Shown in pieces: positions 59,041 to 64,000 of a DNA stretch of 64,000 nucleotides; positions within the stretch are counted from its first letter, which is position 1, and each line of letters starts with the position of its first letter. This DNA is from Anas platyrhynchos. Lineage: Eukaryota; Chordata; Aves; Anseriformes; Anatidae. The position numbers were made by a program, and so were the translations under genes. Where the stretch lies: the NCBI RefSeq assembly GCF_047663525.1, contig NC_092594.1, positions 37,266,001 through 37,330,000 on the forward strand. The letters are read 5' to 3'. Under the pieces are notes generated by a model. That model did not search any database. It had not been told where the DNA came from and saw nothing but the letters and a program-made list of their open reading frames with translations.

Positions 59041-59170
59041 CTAGCTCTCGTGGGCCTTCTGGAGCTCCTCTTCTGGGGCCAGCATCCTCAGGAACTTCTC
59101 CATGTGGTCTGCAGCGTAGCTGTACTCTGCCCAGCATCTTCAGCTTGAAATAAAGGTAGATGAGCCTAAA
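59041..59170 (-). pseudogene. Decayed C-terminal coding fragment of an unidentified protein
   Basis: Read on the minus strand, 59133 down to 59041 encodes WAEYSYAADHMEKFLRMLAP, then EEELQKAHES and a TAG stop, with strongly protein-like composition. Immediately upstream, about 59170-59134, another frame reads LIYLYFKLKMLG, as if one frameshift separates the two. An AG preceded by a short pyrimidine stretch lies near 59170. There is no ATG and no longer frame. I do not recognise the parent gene. It could be a retrocopy remnant or a lost exon, or a chance frame. Confidence 0.35.
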
Positions 59171-62100
59171 GGTAGGCAGCCAACTTCACTTTTCTTTTGC
59201 AGATTTTTAGCTTTTAAGGAGCTGTGTGTTGCTAGGGGGCGTTCAGTGATGCGGCAGACACCTCGTGCCTTGGCAGCCTTTCAATCAGAGCTGCAAACAG
59301 CATCCCCACGGCTGCCAGTGGCTGTGCACGAGGATTGCTGGGGGTAAGGAGCTGTGGCCCGTGCCATGCCGGGGATCAGACCTACCATTATTGTGCTCTT
59401 TAGTAAATCTCACATGAAACAGTACTTTGGTGTAATCTGTGGGGATTTGCCCTGCTCTGAACTGGAGCAGCTGCTTTTTTTTGCACTGTTTTGGGTGTGG
59501 AAGAGGCGTTCCTGGAGAAAGCTGCGCGATGTGTGCGTTATCGGTAACATTTGCACTCGCTTTCTCCAGCTTGTCCAGCTCTGTAGTAGGTAAAGCCAGA
59601 TGCTGGGGAGCAGGAGAGAGACGAGAAGCATGTTTTGAACAGCTGTCATATTTTGGTATTATTCCTTGAAAGATATTCCAGGCTGATGATAAGGCGTTGC
59701 TTCAGCATCAATGCCTGTGGGATCAGAGCTGGGAGTAACGCAGGGACTGCTGTGTGCAGGGCTCGGGCTCTTTTTTTTTCATCGAGACCTGAAAGAAAGA
59801 GGCAGTGCAGCCAGAGGAAACTGCCCATAAAAACTGGAGTATATAAAGTGTGTAAAAAATGATATGCCTGAACTTATGTACTGCAATAATGTACTTCTGC
59901 TGCTTGCCTTTGTGTGTGTGTGTGTGATAACTCATTTAATAAGGTCTGTAGGCTTTTTTTTTCTTTTTCAGCTTACAGATGAATACGTTCATCTGTATTT
60001 ACATCCAAAAAGGCAAAGCAGAGTGTGTTCTTGCCATATGCTCACGGAGCTTACAGCAGTAATAACTGGATAGGGACAGGAGACCCTCTGGTCCTTTACA
60101 GTTTCTTTTGGGTGTTAAATTTCATGCAGAAAATATGGTTCCTATTGCAGTTTGGCAGGCTTCAGAAAAAAAAGCAAATCTTTTCGATGTTCCATCTAAA
60201 AGAATTATAACGCGCACAATTTTTATTTCTTTGCTGTCTCTCAGTGATCGTATCCAGAAGTTTTCCATTTTTATATAGGTTTGATCCAGGGATCTCAAAA
60301 ATGTTTATAAGCATTTTTTAAAAATACATTTTTCTCGCTGTTTACTGCTGTGGGTTAGATGTGTGTTCTCCATTTAGGTACACGCAGAGGAGCACAGGTT
60401 TAATTGCTTTCTGAGAGCCCATAGCAGGGAAGAAAAGCCAGGGATGTTTTCTTCCAGATGCCCCTGTTTTAACAAAAATTTAAGATCAAAGCACTGTATT
60501 TTTTTGCAGCAGTTTGAGGCCTTGCCTGTGCGTGGCTCTTTTCCACCTGGTACACAATCTTATATTCGTTGCTTCTTGTTCTTGGGTTTGCCCAAACTCC
60601 TCCACCACTGCCTTCTACCCACAGACCTACCGAGCCATCTCCTGCCATGCTCAAGTTGGAAAACTATGGAGGGCAGTGGGATGCTGGCAGAAAGAAATTG
60701 TCAGCAAATTGGTTTTGGAGCTGCTAATTATTTCAAAATTACCTTCATCCAATAAGTAAATCTAGCATTTTGTGATATTGGGTTGAAATACCCTTTTCTA
60801 CACAACACCGGCTGCAGCTGGAGGTGGGAGCTGCCCGAGATCGTCCCCGAGCTGTGACTGCCACCTGCGTGCCAAGAGAAACGGAGACGTGACCCAGTGT
60901 GCAGCACCTTGGCAAGAGTGGGGTCCTTTTGTGGCGCTGCCTCTGTGCATTTTGAGTCAACGTGAAGCATGTCAACAGTTCTAACGCAAATTTGGATGAA
61001 AAATATCTCTATTCAGACATGTAAAAGCAGCCTCGTATAGCAAAAGGAGATAAATAGCTGCATAACAACGATGTCTTACCTGTATAGTAACATGTCTTGC
61101 AAAAAAAACAGGACTCTGAATGTCCTGTAAGTAGCATGAAACACTTGAAGTGTCACGACTGAGATGCTATGTCAACATCAACAACCAAAAAAAAATCAAA
61201 AACTGGATTTGCACCAACGTGATAGCTAACTTTGTGCTGAAGATGTTTGCCAAGGAGCACTTCCATGATGCACAAATTTTAGCTGAACTTATAACTATCA
61301 AATATAAAATAACAAAGTGCTTTTGAATTTGCTTTCTTGATGTTGAAAAGTATTTTGATTAACAGTCCTGAATGATGGGGCTTAAAATCCTTAGGAAATA
61401 GGGAGGACATAAAAATGCTGTGATGTAGTAGGCTCACCGAGTTCGTATGATCTTATGTGAAGCAAATCTAAAGAAACAAAGTGTGTAAGGGAGGCTCTCG
61501 TTCTTCACAGAGGTTACACGGGTGATGTGAGGATGTTCTTACTATGTGGGAATGATGAGAGGGGCAGATGAGAGAGGCAGTGGCCTCAAACAGAAGAGGG
61601 AAGCATTTAAAGCCTAGAAATGAGATTACTAAAGATGAGTGCAAAAGCTTATGATAAACATAAAGTAGCAAAATCAGAAAAGCCAAAGCACAGGATAGGG
61701 CTTAAGCTCTAACTGCTGATGAGAACAGCAGAAAAAGGGAAAGAGAAGAGAATTGCAGACCTGTATCTGGAGCAGAGAAACAACTCTGGTAGGCGAAATC
61801 AAAGGGCAAAATGGTTAATGCCCTTTTTGCGACTGCTCTATACTGTGCCCTGAAAAAAAATTAAGAGGTACGATGAACACAGGACTGTAATCTCGGGGTA
61901 GAAAAAGAAAAAGAAGGCTTGAGATGGGCACCGAGGGTGTTTTTGGATTGCTCCTGTGGGTTCTTTCACAGCCCCGAGCCGGTCGGTCCCAGCCAGTCTC
62001 GGGAGCTGCTTGCTGTGCGCACTGCTGGAGGGCTGGAAAACACGAAGCCTGCTGAAAAGAGAAGTGCCAAGCAAGGATACGTCGGTCTGCTCTACAACAT

Positions 62101-62774
62101 TAATTATTTACAAGCAGCTGGAAGATAACAAGGAGATAAATAGACCTGGGGTTCTGCGAGCTCCTGGTGTCTCGTGTGCCTTTCCTGCAGACCATCTCCA
62201 GGCACCTGGCTGCAGTGAGACTGCGGTGGAAAGGCAAAACGGGGCTGAGGGAAGCTCTCGGGGAGAGAAACAGTCCGAAGAAATACACTGACACAGGGTA
62301 AGTGCAATATATTAGGCTTGTAAAGGAGCAATCACCTGTATGAGTTGCAGAGCAGGGATGTGGTTGGGTTGCAGCTCTTCTGAACCGCTGGGGGAGTTTT
62401 GCGGACCAGAAGTGGAGCGGAGCTGACAGTGGCGTACTGTGAGGAGAAGGCAAACGTTGTGCTTGGCTGCGGCAGCGGCAACAGAAGCAGCAGGGCACAA
62501 GAAGCCGTCTGTCCCCCTGCTCAGCGTGGGCAAGACCTCGGCTGGAGCCGTTCCTTGCCTGGTTGTGGGAAGCACATCTTAGGAAATGCACGGAGCAGCC
62601 GGGGAAAGCCCAGTGAGAACAAGAATCATCACGGAGCTAGGAAAACATGACCCACAAAGGCTCAATGAGCTGGGGCTGCTTCACCAACCAACTAAAAGAG
62701 CAAAAAAAACCCCAGATATTATGAGTCTAAGCTGTTAGAGGGATGAGGACAGCTTTTTTGCAGTGGCAGCACTT

Positions 62775-63020
62775 GCTAGGACAAGGGATAGTAGGCTTCA
62801 TTTACAGGAGAAGAGATTTAATTTAGATATGAGGAAAAGCTTCCCAGGGTAAAGAAAATAAAGCCCTTCGCAGCCTTGGGAAGCAACACAGAGTTCGCAG
62901 ACTGTGAAGGTCTTTAACAGAGATTAGATTTACATCTATTAGGAATGGGTTCGGGGTGGGAGACGGCACAAGGACTCGGCCACATCTCTTTTACCCTAGG
63001 TGACTTGGAAGGGATCCTGG
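62775..63020 (+). mobile_element. CR1 LINE 3' fragment
   Basis: The + strand has the CR1 3' order: gacaagggatagtaggcttc, agatttaatttagatatgag, gaaaagcttcccagg, then gtctttaacagagattagat and a lead-out ending cttggaagggatcc. Divergence is moderate and there is no coding capacity. The borders are approximate. It lies in ROR1 intron 1. Confidence 0.65.
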
Positions 63021-64000
63021 GGAAGCAAGCTTCCCTCGGCTCAGAGAATAATTTGTGATCTACTCCCAATCCTATTTTTTCTGATGTTTAATGTACGCAC
63101 ATGAATTAAAACCCTACTGGTGTTGTACCTAAACCATTTCTCACCTAAGACCTGGTAGAGCGTGAAGCGTTTTCTGCTGTGCAAGTCCACAGAGGACAAA
63201 CTTTGTTCCGCCCTGAGCTGTAACACCCATCCTGCAGCCCTCCTCTTCCCAGCCCCTGGGCCTGCTCACACGAGGAAGGATGCTGCAGCACTGCACATCT
63301 TTCTCTTGCACGCCGGGGGAGGACAGCAGGGCTGTGGGTGGTATTCACCTGCGGTGTTTCTCGGGAAGCCTATTAGTCTTTCCTCGTAACAAAGTACGTT
63401 TTCAGTCCCGTCCAAGGAGATGACAAATCCGTCTACTTTATTAATCACACGAGTCACTTGAGAACAGCAAAGCATCAAACATTTTGAAAGGATTGAGTAT
63501 GTCAGAATCTCTAATGTTTTTTCTGTATCTCTGTAATAGTCTTTGATTCACTTCTGACTTCCCAAGTAGTTCGGGGCTGCCAAGAAGCCTAATCACTCAA
63601 CACCAACCCGCAAAACTGAATGGACTTAGGTTCACTGTCGTTTTGAGTTAATGCATCAGTGATGAGTCTAGTCCAAGAGCAGAAGAAAAAAATCCATCTT
63701 CCAAAGTTGTGTGAGCCATTAAGAGGGGTAGCTCTGCTGGGACTAGTTTACATATAAGTTAAATACCAGATATGAGGGGTTGTCTGTGCTGAAAAATAAG
63801 TAGTCTGTCGTTATACAGAAAACAGAGGCCCGTTTCTCTACGTACATGTGTCTAACTCACAATTTAGGCCCCAAAGGATGTGTCTGTTGAAAAGAGGAGG
63901 CAGAGATTGCCAAGAAAAAAAGGCATGCCCTGCTCAAATAACAAGTATTACTTTCCCCTTTCTCCCTCCCCTCCCCATCATACATACACATGCTTCCCCC

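Larger units (their letters stand above)
41057..64000 (+). other. ROR1: ROR1 intron 1 (5' part)
   Basis: About 23 kb with no further exon that I can support, in line with the very long first intron of ROR1 in vertebrates. Contents seen are poly(A) at 41449-41476, T-runs at about 48766-48782 and 50527-50544, a MITE-like palindrome at 56323-56463, a 20-bp AT palindrome at 58488-58507, a decayed coding fragment at 59041-59170, a GT repeat at about 59912-59927 and a CR1 fragment at about 62775-63020. Low-repeat AT-rich stretches (about 50580-50870 and 54780-55080) could be conserved enhancers. Confidence 0.6.

Overview
The window is vertebrate nuclear DNA, most likely from a bird. Genes are split into short exons with GT/AG introns. 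Decayed CR1-type LINE 3' ends are present. The gene order EFCAB7 - PGM1 - ROR1, all on the + strand, matches human chromosome 1p31, but the introns and spacers are much shorter than in human. I see no bacterial, phage or viral genes, no CRISPR array, no rRNA and no tRNA.

Layout. (1) Positions 1-3140 hold the last two coding exons (1424-1531 and 2372-2446) and the 3'UTR of EFCAB7, an EF-hand protein of the ciliary Hedgehog-signalling complex. (2) After a spacer of about 1.2 kb comes a complete PGM1 gene (phosphoglucomutase 1). It has two alternative first coding exons, 1A at 4572-4817 in a CpG island and 1B at 12381-12638. Ten shared exons follow between 15451 and 24249, with a poly(A) signal at 24395-24400. 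Exon 1A gives a 562-residue protein and exon 1B a 566-residue protein. All four active-site loops are intact. (3) Positions 24421-40400 are about 16 kb of intergenic DNA with no gene I can support. (4) A strong CpG island at about 40350-41260 carries a signal-peptide-coding first exon (40948-41056). By position, strand and content this is ROR1, a Wnt5a co-receptor pseudokinase. (5) From 41057 to the end is the start of the very long ROR1 intron 1, with simple repeats, a palindromic MITE-like element (56323-56463), a decayed coding fragment on the minus strand (59041-59170) and a CR1 fragment (about 62775-63020).

The three genes are neighbours by ancient synteny and not an operon. PGM1 interconverts glucose-1-phosphate and glucose-6-phosphate, EFCAB7 acts at the ciliary base and ROR1 is a receptor. 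I found no evidence of a previously undescribed biological system. The most useful observations are the paired PGM1 first exons (a shorter 1B N-terminus than in human, a weak 1B splice donor, MEF2-like A/T boxes upstream), the unidentified minus-strand protein remnant in ROR1 intron 1, the palindromic DNA element, and a perfect 12-bp-arm hairpin in PGM1 intron 1.
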